This document shows positions 1 to 7,549 of a stretch of DNA of 11,660 nt, one piece after another. The notes under the pieces were generated by a model. The model was not told where the DNA came from and did not search any database. It worked only from the letters and a program-made list of their open reading frames with translations. The stretch lies in contig CAMDMN010000041.1 in assembly GCA_945901965.1 (NCBI GenBank), positions 1 to 11,660 on the forward strand, written 5' to 3'. Origin of the DNA: Legionella genomosp. 1 (lineage in GTDB: Bacteria > Pseudomonadota > Gammaproteobacteria > Legionellales > Legionellaceae). A program made the position numbers and the translations under genes. The number at the start of each line of letters is the position of its first letter. Positions within the stretch are counted from its first letter, which is position 1.

Positions 1-674
1 TCTACTATATTTTCAGGATTCATAGCTTTAGTTATTGATCTGCCTATTACCAAAAAATCTGATTTCAATTTTATAGCATCTTCTGGAGTTACAGATCTAG
101 ACTGATCATCTTTAGAATCATTTTTTAAACGGATCCCTGGAGTAACAGTTATAAAATCGTCTCCAATTTGTGCTTTAATTAAAGGAACCTCTAACGCAGA
201 GCATACAACTCCATCAAGACCTGCAGCTTTAGCAATTTTTGCCAATTCAATAATCCTCTGCTCTAATGGCTTATTTATACCTGAGGACAATAAATCATCA
301 TTACTCATAGAGGTTAATACAGTTACAGCGATTAATAATGGGCGATTAGTTCCATATGGAATTAAAGCTTCTTTAGCAGCTTGCAGCATTTTTAAGCCGC
401 CAGATGCATGAACATTAATCATCCAAACACCTAAATCAGCCGCAGCCTTACAAGATTTAGCAACAGTACTAGGAATGTCGTGAAATTTTAAATCTAAGAA
501 AACTTTAAATTTTCTAGCAACTAAGGATCTAACAAAATCTGGTCCAAATAAAGTAAACATCTCAGAGCCTACTTTAATGGCTACTTTCTTATAATCTAAT
601 TTAGAAATTAAAAACTCAGCATCGATAAGATTATCAAAATCAAGAGCTACTATTAGGGTATGTTGACCATTCAT
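1..674 (-). CDS. pyrF: Orotidine 5'-phosphate decarboxylase, 3' end cut by the window edge
   Basis: PyrF decarboxylates orotidine 5'-monophosphate to UMP, the last step of de novo pyrimidine synthesis, in the cytoplasm. Reading the minus strand from an ATG at 674-672 gives 224 codons with no stop before the window edge, so only a short C-terminal piece is missing for a family of about 230 residues. The catalytic set is visible: Asp12, Lys34 and the DLKFHDIP motif carrying Asp61, Lys63 and Asp66. Further on are the TPGIR phosphate-binding segment and a VIGRSIT segment near the end. Many relatives have Pro where this Ser lies, but Ser also occurs in the family. An AAGGAT ribosome binding site lies just upstream and supports this start over the nearby in-phase alternatives. 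The gene follows lapB in the same direction across a 288-bp gap containing a large inverted repeat, so it may have its own promoter. Confidence 0.95.
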   Translation of the reverse strand, partial: MNGQHTLIVALDFDNLIDAEFLISKLDYKKVAIKVGSEMFTLFGPDFVRSLVARKFKVFLDLKFHDIPSTVAKSCKAAADLGVWMINVHASGGLKMLQAAKEALIPYGTNRPLLIAVTVLTSMSNDDLLSSGINKPLEQRIIELAKIAKAAGLDGVVCSALEVPLIKAQIGDDFITVTPGIRLKNDSKDDQSRSVTPEDAIKLKSDFLVIGRSITKAMNPENIV

Positions 675-688
675 TTTATCAGATCCTT

Positions 689-710
689 AAAAAGGCGACG
701 TTACGCCCTC
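689..710 (-). promoter_or_regulatory. Terminator-like hairpin abutting the pyrF ribosome binding site
   Basis: On the minus strand a GGCG/CGCC stem (704-707 pairing with 694-697) with a six-base loop is followed at once by TTTTT (693-689) and then by the AAGGAT site of pyrF. The stem can be lengthened by about three weak pairs (G-T and A-T) using the first T residues. This looks like a small intrinsic terminator or attenuator between lapB and pyrF, but the stem is short and the call is tentative. Confidence 0.3.
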
Positions 711-774
711 ATGCAAGGTATAGAATATAGGGTGGGCAAAACACAGTCATATCATTACCTACAAGTTAATTTTA

Positions 775-863
775 TCTTGGCAAGTGAGCGGAATCCGAGC
801 CAAGACCGTTAGGGAGTGGAGATCTTAAGAACCACACTCCCTAACGGTCATGGCTCGGATTCC
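775..863. repeat. Long near-perfect inverted repeat between lapB and pyrF
   Basis: The arms at 790-818 and 835-863 are 29 bp each and complementary except for one position (A803 opposite A850), with a 16-base loop. Neither strand has a T-run after the stem, so it is not a standard intrinsic terminator. The arms are richer in G+C than the surrounding AT-rich DNA, which suggests an inserted repeat element. A second, mutually exclusive pairing exists: TCTTGGC at 775-781 matches GCCAAGA at 799-805 inside the left arm. No gene or clear target-site duplication is visible. The rest of the 675-962 gap holds only the small hairpins listed separately. Confidence 0.85.
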
Positions 864-920
864 ACCAGACAACGAAGTCCAATCAAGGATCATAAGACTT
901 GTGGGTAATAATATAAACAC

Positions 921-941
921 AGTGTGCCAACCATTCACACT
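921..941. repeat. Small inverted repeat downstream of lapB
   Basis: AGTGTG at 921-926 pairs with CACACT at 936-941 across a nine-base loop, about 20 bases past the lapB stop. No proper T-run follows on the minus strand, so at best it is a weak 3' end structure of the lapAB transcript. Confidence 0.3.
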
Positions 942-962
942 ACGTATAGCTTATATTTTAGA

Positions 963-2132
963 TTAATCGCCCTCTAATCCATGAATAGGTTTAATCCTAC
1001 TCCACTGTTTACAGCTAGGACAGTTCCAATGTAATAATTTACCGGCAAATCCACAATGTTCACAGCGATAAATTGGTTTATTTTCTAAAAACTTAGATGT
1101 AATATTATAAAGCATTTCCAATTTATCACGAACTTTCCCATGTACCGATTCAAGATGCCAATTAATTAAACGATTTAAGCCTCTAATTGATGGATATCTC
1201 GCAAGTTGGGTTGAAATAAAATCAATTGCTAAATCAAGACTTTTCTCATCTCGTAGATATTCACCTATAACAAAAATTACTGACGCATGAGGATGATCAG
1301 CTAAGATATTTTCTAAGTAATCAACACACTCATCCATTGCATCTAATTCACGATGACAAATAACTAAAGGTTCAATTATCTCCGTTATATAATTAGCATT
1401 TTGTTGCGGTATATTTTTTAAAGTTTTTATAGCCTGCTTATAACGGCCATTTTTCATATCAAAATTAGCATGCATCAAACTTGCACGAACTGATTTTTTA
1501 TCTATAATTAATGCCTGCTTTATAGCAGAATTTGCCTTATCATAAGCATTCTTTTTAAGTGCCTCTGTCGCTATTTCACAATAATAATGAGCCGCTTGAG
1601 CATGCATACTAGTTCCAGTGGAAAACTCTAATTGCCGTGATATATCAAGTGCTTTTTCCCAAGCTTTTTCTTCTTGATAAATAGCTAATAAACCCTGCAG
1701 GCTAGTAATTTCTCGCTCACCACCTAACTCAACTACTTCAATAAAAATTCTTTCAGCTCTATCAAAAACACCTGCGCTCATATAATCCTGGCCCAATGAT
1801 AAAAGAGCTTGTTTACGTTGTGTTGCACTTAATTGAGGTCTTGCAATAAGGTTTTGGTGGATCCTAATAGCTCTATCTACTTCGCCACGACGACGAAATA
1901 AACTACCAAGAGCTAAATGTGTTTCTACTGTATCACTATCAACATCTAATAATTTAATAAATACATCAACTGCCTTATCTGGTTGTTCATTTAATAAATA
2001 ATTTAAGCCAACCACATATTCATGTGAAAAATTATTAGAAGATTTATTTTCTTTTGATGAATTAGCTCGGCTTGCAACCCACCAGCCAGACCAGGCTGCT
2101 GCGGGTAATAATAATGGCCATAACTGTATCAT
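963..2132 (-). CDS. lapB: Lipopolysaccharide assembly protein B (TPR and rubredoxin-type zinc protein)
   Basis: LapB (YciM) is an inner-membrane-anchored protein that, in E. coli, works with FtsH to control LpxC levels and so balances lipopolysaccharide synthesis against phospholipid. The 389-residue length equals that of the E. coli protein. A short hydrophobic N-terminus rich in Leu, Ala and Trp (about residues 2-20) is the membrane anchor. Residues of about 35-340 are helical and fit tandem TPR units, with phrases such as LGSLFRRRGEVDRAI. The C-terminus has the rubredoxin-like metal knuckles CEHC and CPSC, Cys357, 360, 371 and 374, at the same positions as in E. coli. The start codon is one base past the lapA stop (TAA-A-ATG), and an AAGGAT site lies inside the end of lapA, so translation is probably coupled. 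Confidence 0.96.
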   Translation of the reverse strand: MIQLWPLLLPAAAWSGWWVASRANSSKENKSSNNFSHEYVVGLNYLLNEQPDKAVDVFIKLLDVDSDTVETHLALGSLFRRRGEVDRAIRIHQNLIARPQLSATQRKQALLSLGQDYMSAGVFDRAERIFIEVVELGGEREITSLQGLLAIYQEEKAWEKALDISRQLEFSTGTSMHAQAAHYYCEIATEALKKNAYDKANSAIKQALIIDKKSVRASLMHANFDMKNGRYKQAIKTLKNIPQQNANYITEIIEPLVICHRELDAMDECVDYLENILADHPHASVIFVIGEYLRDEKSLDLAIDFISTQLARYPSIRGLNRLINWHLESVHGKVRDKLEMLYNITSKFLENKPIYRCEHCGFAGKLLHWNCPSCKQWSRIKPIHGLEGD

Positions 2133-2133
2133 T

Positions 2134-2424
2134 TTAATGATGATCCTTTAAAGGAATAGCTCGTAAATTCTTGATTTCTTTTTCAGTTAGATTTAATTGA
2201 TGTCTGATTTTACGATTTTCGTTTTTCAAACTTAAATAGCGATATATAAAAATTAAAAAACCAATAACTATGCCAATTCCTAGAGTGATAATAATTAATA
2301 GTGATATTGGCATTTTAATTAAAGAGAAATATAAATTTATTTGTACAGCTGTTGCATTTAATGCGGCAAAACTTACACCAAGAATAATCAATATAATGTA
2401 AAAAAAAGTCATCACTAACCGCAT
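2134..2424 (-). CDS. lapA: Lipopolysaccharide assembly protein A (two-TM, DUF1049 family)
   Basis: LapA (YciS) is a small inner-membrane partner of LapB in lipopolysaccharide assembly. The 96-residue product has two hydrophobic segments, about residues 4-22 and 39-61, joined by a short loop with the family's conserved Asn and aromatic pattern (ALNATAVQINLYF). The C-terminal tail, about 64-90, is charged and likely coiled coil. The start is supported by an AAGGAT ribosome binding site five bases upstream. It forms a two-gene unit with lapB. The rpsA terminator lies upstream, so lapAB should have its own promoter in 2425-2507, but I could not pick out a convincing one. Confidence 0.93.
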   Translation of the reverse strand: MRLVMTFFYIILIILGVSFAALNATAVQINLYFSLIKMPISLLIIITLGIGIVIGFLIFIYRYLSLKNENRKIRHQLNLTEKEIKNLRAIPLKDHH

Positions 2425-2507
2425 GAAAAATCCTTAAATTTAATTATCCTAAATTTATCTGTTGATTCTATTTAACGAGAAGAATCTACTGATGAATTTA
2501 AGATTAT

Positions 2508-2535
2508 AAAAAAAGCGTAGATAACTACGCTTTTT
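2508..2535 (-). terminator. Intrinsic terminator of rpsA
   Basis: On the minus strand an 11-bp stem (2525-2535 with 2510-2520, core CTACGC/GCGTAG) closes a four-base loop and ends in a run of T residues, then TATAAT. It lies 65 bases past the rpsA stop. The A-run on the opposite side makes it potentially bidirectional, but only rpsA runs into it. It separates rpsA from lapAB. Confidence 0.9.
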
Positions 2536-2600
2536 AATAAGATTGCTAAAATTTATATTATTAAACAATCTATATTGCACTATTATAGGAGATAAATAAA

Positions 2601-4280
2601 CTACTCTCCGTCTTTATTAGCCATTTTTTCTTTCAATAAATCACCTAATGTAGCTGTTGGCTCTGAACCACTACGCGAGTATTTTTTAATCGCGTCAGCT
2701 TGCTCTTGGGCATCTTTAGCTTTAACAGACAATGAAACCGTACGATTTTTCTTATCTACGTTGATAATTTTAGCTTCAATTTCATCGCCTTCTTTAACTA
2801 AAGTAGTCGCATCAGTTACTTTCTCATCAGATAAATCACTTGCACGAATCGTACCAACAATATCTTCAGATAATTGAACTGTTACAGTTTTAGCATCTAC
2901 AGCTGTAACTATACCCTTAACTAAAGCACCTTTGGTAAATTGATCAGCAAAGTTTTGTGAAGTATCTTCTTCTAACTGTTTTAAGCCTAAAGAAATTCTT
3001 TCACGCTCGGCATCAATTGCAAGAATAACTGCTTCAAGTTCTTGGCCTTTCTTAAACTGTTTAACAGCTTCTTCACCAGGAACTGTCCAAGAAATATCAG
3101 ACAAGTGAACTAAGCCGTCAATTTCGCCATCTAGGCCGATAAAGATTCCGAAATCAGTAATAGAACGAATTTTACCACTAACTTTTTGTCCTTTAGAGTG
3201 ACCTTTAGAGAAGTTCTGCCATGGGTTACCAACACATTGCTTCATACCTAAAGAAATACGACGACGGTCTTCATCAATTTCAAGAACCATAACTTCGCTT
3301 ACATCTCCAAGAGCTACAACTTTAGATGGATGTACGTTTTTGTTAGTCCAATCCATTTCTGACATATGAACTAAACCTTCAACACCTTCTTCAATTTCAA
3401 CAAAACAACCGTAATCAGTAATATTAGTTACCTTTCCTTCCAATCTCTTACCTATTGGATATCTTTGTACTAAATCAACCCATGGATCATTGCCTAATTG
3501 CTTCATACCCAATGAAACACGATTACGCTCACTATCAAAACTTAATACTTTAACTTTGATTTCTTGGCCAACTGTTAATAATTCACTAGGATGTTTAACA
3601 CGTTTCCAAGATATATCAGTAATATGTAATAGACCATCTATACCGCCAAGATCGATAAATGCACCGTAATCTGTTAGATTTTTAACGATACCATTTAGCT
3701 CTTGACCATCATGTAATGAATCTAGCAGAGCCTGTCTATCAGCACTACTTTCTTCTTCAACTACAGCGCGACGTGATACCACGATATTATTGCGCTTAAG
3801 ATCCATTTTAATAACTTTAAATTCAAGTTCTTTGCCTTCAAGATAAGATGGATCACGTACTGGACGCACATCCACTAAAGAACCAGGTAAAAACGCACGA
3901 ATAGTTCCAATTTCAACAGTAAAACCACCTTTAACCTTACCTGAAATTAACCCTATCACAGTCTCATTATTTTCATGTGACTTAGATAATTTACGCCAAG
4001 ACTCTTGACGCTTCGCTTTTTCTCTTGAAAGAAGTGTTTCACCGTGGCCGTCTTCAACTGAATCCAATGCCACTTCAACTGTATCGCCGATATTAATTTC
4101 TAAATCGCCATTTTTATCATGGAATTCTTCTATAGCAACAATACCTTCAGATTTTAATCCGGCATTTAATGTTACATAGTCATCATCAATTCCAATAACT
4201 TTGGCAGATATAATAGCACCAGGATAAAACTGGGCGCCGACGATAGATTTCTCGAATAATTCTTTAAAACTTTCAGACAT
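2601..4280 (-). CDS. rpsA: 30S ribosomal protein S1
   Basis: S1 binds mRNA on the small ribosomal subunit and helps unfold and load messages during initiation. The product has 559 residues (E. coli 557) and six S1/OB-fold repeats at about 20-87, 105-171, 192-260, 277-347, 364-434 and 451-520. The later repeats carry the usual phrases, such as DYGAFIDLGGIDGLLHITDISW and RRRISLGMKQ. The N-terminus (MSESFKELFEKS) matches the family's ribosome-docking (S2-binding) end. The ATG at 4280-4278 has an AAAGAG site nine bases upstream. The leader holds a weak terminator-like hairpin and, further up, a REP-like double palindrome. S1 represses its own translation in E. coli, but I see no specific operator here. 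The terminator at 2508-2535 ends the transcript. Confidence 0.98.
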   Translation of the reverse strand: MSESFKELFEKSIVGAQFYPGAIISAKVIGIDDDYVTLNAGLKSEGIVAIEEFHDKNGDLEINIGDTVEVALDSVEDGHGETLLSREKAKRQESWRKLSKSHENNETVIGLISGKVKGGFTVEIGTIRAFLPGSLVDVRPVRDPSYLEGKELEFKVIKMDLKRNNIVVSRRAVVEEESSADRQALLDSLHDGQELNGIVKNLTDYGAFIDLGGIDGLLHITDISWKRVKHPSELLTVGQEIKVKVLSFDSERNRVSLGMKQLGNDPWVDLVQRYPIGKRLEGKVTNITDYGCFVEIEEGVEGLVHMSEMDWTNKNVHPSKVVALGDVSEVMVLEIDEDRRRISLGMKQCVGNPWQNFSKGHSKGQKVSGKIRSITDFGIFIGLDGEIDGLVHLSDISWTVPGEEAVKQFKKGQELEAVILAIDAERERISLGLKQLEEDTSQNFADQFTKGALVKGIVTAVDAKTVTVQLSEDIVGTIRASDLSDEKVTDATTLVKEGDEIEAKIINVDKKNRTVSLSVKAKDAQEQADAIKKYSRSGSEPTATLGDLLKEKMANKDGE

Positions 4281-4307
4281 GTTAGTAAACTCTTTAGTAA
4301 AAAATTG

Positions 4308-4328
4308 AAAAAATAAGCCTTATGCTTA
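4308..4328 (-). promoter_or_regulatory. Terminator-like hairpin in the rpsA leader
   Basis: On the minus strand TAAGC (4328-4324) and GCTTA (4318-4314) form a five-bp stem with a five-base loop, directly followed by six T residues (4313-4308). It lies about 28 bases upstream of the rpsA ATG. The stem is AT-rich and short, so it is a candidate attenuator only. Confidence 0.3.
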
Positions 4329-4365
4329 CTCTTCCCCCCATAAATACAACTCAACTACAATTTAA

Positions 4366-4469
4366 GTAATAGGCCGTAGATAAAGCGTAGCCTGGTTGCT
4401 TGCAACCGGAGTTCCGATTAAGGTAAATCCCGGTTGCAAGCAACCAGACTACTTTTACTGACCTATTAC
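4366..4469. repeat. REP/BIME-like double palindrome between cmk and rpsA
   Basis: Two 23-bp arms, 4387-4409 and 4430-4452, are inverted copies with one mismatch around a 20-base spacer. Each arm is itself a small hairpin: GGTTGC-TT-GCAACC at 4394-4407 and GGTTGC-AA-GCAACC at 4432-4445. Read toward the centre from either side, each begins with GTAG, the tetranucleotide found at the foot of REP sequences mobilised by RAYT transposases. Outside these, GTAATAGG (4366-4373) pairs with CCTATTAC (4462-4469). AATTTAA occurs at 4359-4365, just before, and at 4471-4477, one base after. No T-run follows, so it is not a simple terminator. No transposase gene lies in the window. Confidence 0.75.
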
Positions 4470-4480
4470 AAATTTAACCG

Positions 4481-5155
4481 CTAACCGGTTAATTTTAATA
4501 CATTCTCAAATACTTGCTTAATAGTTAGCCCTGTTGTATCTAACTTGATCGCATCTACCGCAGGCACTAATGGAGAATGCGATCTGGCAGTATCCCGCTC
4601 ATCTCGCTTAAGCATTTCATCCATAACCTGCGCGAGACTAGCATTATTTCCACTTTCTTTCAACTGTAAATATCGTCTACTAGCTCTTTCTTCGTCACTT
4701 GCATAAAGAAAGATCTTTAATTTTGCTTTAGGAAATACAACAGTGCCCATATCACGGCCATCTGTAACCAAACCAGGAGGAGTTGCAAATGCTCGTTGAC
4801 GTTCAAGTAATGCCTGCCTTACCTCAGGAATCACGGCTATTTTAGAAGCATTTTGCCCTGTAGATTCTTCTCTAATTTCTTTAGATCTAATTTTTTCATC
4901 TAAAATAACAATACTATTTTCTGAATCATCCATTTCAAAGCGCAAATTAAGGAGATTAGCTTTTGCTACAAGACCCTCAACATCATTTAAATCAAGATTA
5001 GATTTAATAGCCGCATAAGCTAATACACGATATATTGCACCACTATCTAAAAAATTCCATTTTAAATGTTTTGCCAGCATATGACATAATGTACCCTTGC
5101 CAGTTCCACTTGGACCATCAATAGTAATAATTGGTATATTTTTGTCACTATTCAT
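4481..5155 (-). CDS. cmk: Cytidylate (CMP/dCMP) kinase
   Basis: Cmk phosphorylates CMP and dCMP to the diphosphates using ATP, feeding RNA, DNA and CDP-lipid synthesis in the cytoplasm. The 224-residue length is normal for the bacterial type. A P-loop, GPSGTGKGT, sits at residues 14-22, followed by the DSGAIYR nucleotide-monophosphate-binding segment. Near the middle is the VTDGRDMGTVVFP motif, then the lid region with RRYLQLKESG and a run of basic and acidic residues (KRDERDTAR). The start overlaps the end of aroA by eight bases and has only a weak GGAA site, which fits translational coupling. The gene ends close to the right edge of the REP-like element and has no separate intrinsic terminator. 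Confidence 0.97.
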   Translation of the reverse strand: MNSDKNIPIITIDGPSGTGKGTLCHMLAKHLKWNFLDSGAIYRVLAYAAIKSNLDLNDVEGLVAKANLLNLRFEMDDSENSIVILDEKIRSKEIREESTGQNASKIAVIPEVRQALLERQRAFATPPGLVTDGRDMGTVVFPKAKLKIFLYASDEERASRRYLQLKESGNNASLAQVMDEMLKRDERDTARSHSPLVPAVDAIKLDTTGLTIKQVFENVLKLTG

Positions 5156-6461
5156 CTTTTATTTCCACTATTGATAAATTAAGTCGATTAGCCATAGCCA
5201 CAAAATTTGGAAATGACGTAGCAACATTTGAACAATTTTTAATTGTAATTGGCTCTTTAGCTACAGCACCGGCTATTGCAAATGACATAGCAATTCTATG
5301 ATCATTTCGACTTTCAACAGTACCTCCTAAAATCTCACCGCCATGAATAATTATTCCATCTTCAAAAACTTCTGTTTCAATCCCTAATTTTGCCAAGCCA
5401 TCAGCCATAGCGACTATACGATCAGATTCCTTGCAGCGTAATTCTACAGCCCCATGTATTGTTGTTTTACCTGTTGCACAACATGCAGCTATAAATATAA
5501 TTGGAAATTCATCAATGGCTATAGGCACCATTGCAGCAGGAACATCAATCCCCTCTAATGGTGCATGTTTTACATAAATATCTGCTACCATCTCCTCGCC
5601 ACAAAGTCTTTTATTAGAAATTTCAATATTAGCGCCCATCAACTGTAATATTTGAATTATTCCTGTGCGCGTAGGGTTTATCCCAACATTTCTAATTACT
5701 AATTCAGCATTAGGGATAATAGTAGCCGCAACTATAAAAAACGCGGCAGATGATATATCGCCAGGTACTATTACATCAGTCCCCTGCCCCTCAGATTGAG
5801 AATTAATTATGATAGAGTTATCAGACTTATAAATAGGGTATGAAAAAGCAGTTAACATGCGCTCAGTATGATCACGAGTTAAACCAGTTTCAATAACCTC
5901 GGTTTCACCATTAGCATACATTCCTGCTAATAATAAACATGATTTTACTTGAGCCGATGCTACTGGCATTTCATAAGAAATACCATGTAATTGCTGACCG
6001 CCTTTAATATATATTGGAGGTAAACCTGCCACAGTCCTTAAATCCGCCCCCATCTGCTTTAATGGGCGACTCACTCGCTCCATAGGTCTTTTTAATAAGC
6101 TTGAGTCACCGGTTAATTCAGTATCAAATTCTTGAGCGGCTAAGATCCCAGTTAATAGTCTTATGGTCGTGCCTGAATTACCACAATTAATAATACTATT
6201 AGGTTTTTTTAATCCATATTTCCCAACACCATGAATAACAACCCGCTGTGAATATGGACCTTCAATTTTAACACCCAGAGCCTGAAAAGCATGTAAAGTA
6301 GATAAACAATCTTCTCCATCTAAAAATCCACTAACAGTCGTAGTTCCTTTTGATATAGCACCTAACATAATAGCACGATGTGAAATTGACTTATCACCAG
6401 GGACAGTAATATCTCCTTGCATAGATGAAATTTTAGAACTTACAAAATCATGTGATGTCAT
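5148..6461 (-). CDS. aroA: 3-phosphoshikimate 1-carboxyvinyltransferase (EPSP synthase), class II
   Basis: AroA joins phosphoenolpyruvate to shikimate 3-phosphate to make EPSP, the sixth step of the shikimate pathway. The 437-residue product has the substrate-binding residues Lys24, Ser25 and Arg29 in PGDKSISHR, the GNSGTTIRLL loop at 94-103, the acidic residue Asp317 in IDEFPI, and KESDR at 344-348. All four hallmarks of class II enzymes are present: GDKS (22-25), SAQVK (169-173), RDHTE (196-200) and NPTR (262-265). Gly97 occupies the loop position corresponding to E. coli Gly96. The start overlaps the serC stop as ATGA (four bases) and has a good AAGGA site nine bases upstream. It lies between serC and cmk in an overlapping operon. 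Confidence 0.97.
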   Translation of the reverse strand: MTSHDFVSSKISSMQGDITVPGDKSISHRAIMLGAISKGTTTVSGFLDGEDCLSTLHAFQALGVKIEGPYSQRVVIHGVGKYGLKKPNSIINCGNSGTTIRLLTGILAAQEFDTELTGDSSLLKRPMERVSRPLKQMGADLRTVAGLPPIYIKGGQQLHGISYEMPVASAQVKSCLLLAGMYANGETEVIETGLTRDHTERMLTAFSYPIYKSDNSIIINSQSEGQGTDVIVPGDISSAAFFIVAATIIPNAELVIRNVGINPTRTGIIQILQLMGANIEISNKRLCGEEMVADIYVKHAPLEGIDVPAAMVPIAIDEFPIIFIAACCATGKTTIHGAVELRCKESDRIVAMADGLAKLGIETEVFEDGIIIHGGEILGGTVESRNDHRIAMSFAIAGAVAKEPITIKNCSNVATSFPNFVAMANRLNLSIVEIKDE

Positions 6462-7549
6462 TTACTCTGTTCCTTAGCAAAATCATCCATAAATGTAATT
6501 AGTGATAAAACTCCTTCTATCGGCATCGCATTATATAGGCTCGCGCGTAACCCACCTTTAATACGATGTCCTTTAAGCGCAAGTAATCCATGTTTATTCG
6601 CTTTTATTAAAAATTCATCTATTAAATTTTCTCTTTCTAAGGTAAAACATATATTTACAATTGAGCGAGAATTTTTATTTATCTCTGATTTATAAAATGT
6701 AGAATCATCAATATAGTCGTACAATAACGCTGCCTTCTTGCAATTAATTTGATAAAGACTATCAATCCCACCTTTTGCTTTTATCCATCGCAACATTTTA
6801 TGCGCCAAATAACAGTTAAATCCAGGGGGAGTTGCATATAATGATTTATGGCTAACTTGAATTTGATAATCAAGCATAGTAGGAATTTTAAGATCAGGTG
6901 ACTTTTCTAATAAATCATTACGCAATATAACAATTGTTAAACCAGCTATTGAAATATTTTTCTGCGCACCAGCAAAAATCAAACCATAATCTCTGATATT
7001 TATAGGTTCAGACAATAAGCATGAAGTCATATCGGCAATTAAAGGGATATTATCTACCTTAGGAGTATCATGAAACCTAACACCATCAATAGTTTCATTA
7101 GGTGTATAATATAGATAAGTTGTATCTTCTTGAATATCCCAATTTTTGGGCTTCGGGACTTCGGTAAAATTAAGATCACTTGTAGATGCAACACAATATG
7201 CTTTCTTTAATTTACATGCTTCTTCATAAGCATAAGACGACCATACTCCAGAGATAAGATAACCTGCTTTTTGCTCATTATTTAATAAATTTAGCGGAAT
7301 CATCGCAAATTGAGCTCGAGCAGGCCCATTTAAAAAAAGAACATGATAATCATTAGGGATTGCTAAAATTTCGCGAAAATCTGCCGTAAGATCTTCCATC
7401 AGCTGCATAAAAGGAGGAGTGCGATGTCCAATTTCTAAAATAGACATCCCTAGTCCTTGCCAATTTAATAGCTCCTCTTTTGCCTCTTCTAATATTTCTA
7501 GCGGCAGCGTCGCGGGACCCGCGCCAAAATTATATGCTCTCGTCTTCAT
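6458..7549 (-). CDS. serC: Phosphoserine aminotransferase
   Basis: SerC is a PLP enzyme that transfers an amino group from glutamate to 3-phosphohydroxypyruvate in serine synthesis, and also serves the 4-phosphothreonine branch of PLP synthesis. The product is 363 residues, normal for the family. The PLP lysine is Lys197 in FAGAQKNI. Other family marks are NFGAGPATLP at the start, the Trp in ISGVWSSYA, TPNETIDGVRF, and the C-terminal LKGHRIKGGLRASLYNAMP. The usual glycine-rich cofactor loop (GGGR in E. coli) reads GPAR here. The start lies inside the last 20 bases of gyrA with no strong ribosome binding site, only a distant AAGAAAT, so it probably depends on gyrA translation. The sequence resembles Legionella-type SerC as I remember it. 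Confidence 0.96.
   Translation of the reverse strand: MKTRAYNFGAGPATLPLEILEEAKEELLNWQGLGMSILEIGHRTPPFMQLMEDLTADFREILAIPNDYHVLFLNGPARAQFAMIPLNLLNNEQKAGYLISGVWSSYAYEEACKLKKAYCVASTSDLNFTEVPKPKNWDIQEDTTYLYYTPNETIDGVRFHDTPKVDNIPLIADMTSCLLSEPINIRDYGLIFAGAQKNISIAGLTIVILRNDLLEKSPDLKIPTMLDYQIQVSHKSLYATPPGFNCYLAHKMLRWIKAKGGIDSLYQINCKKAALLYDYIDDSTFYKSEINKNSRSIVNICFTLERENLIDEFLIKANKHGLLALKGHRIKGGLRASLYNAMPIEGVLSLITFMDDFAKEQSK

Noticed and set aside
790..863. The long inverted repeat as an intrinsic terminator for lapB
   Set aside because: No T-run follows the stem on either strand, and the stem is much longer than usual terminators.
4290..4338. A 15-codon upstream reading frame in the rpsA leader beginning ATGGGGGGA
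   Set aside because: It has no ribosome binding site in front and its start may precede the rpsA transcription start; nothing supports translation.
4172..4354. A 60-residue minus-strand reading frame over the rpsA start
   Set aside because: It overlaps the start of rpsA in another frame, begins in the leader and resembles no protein family.
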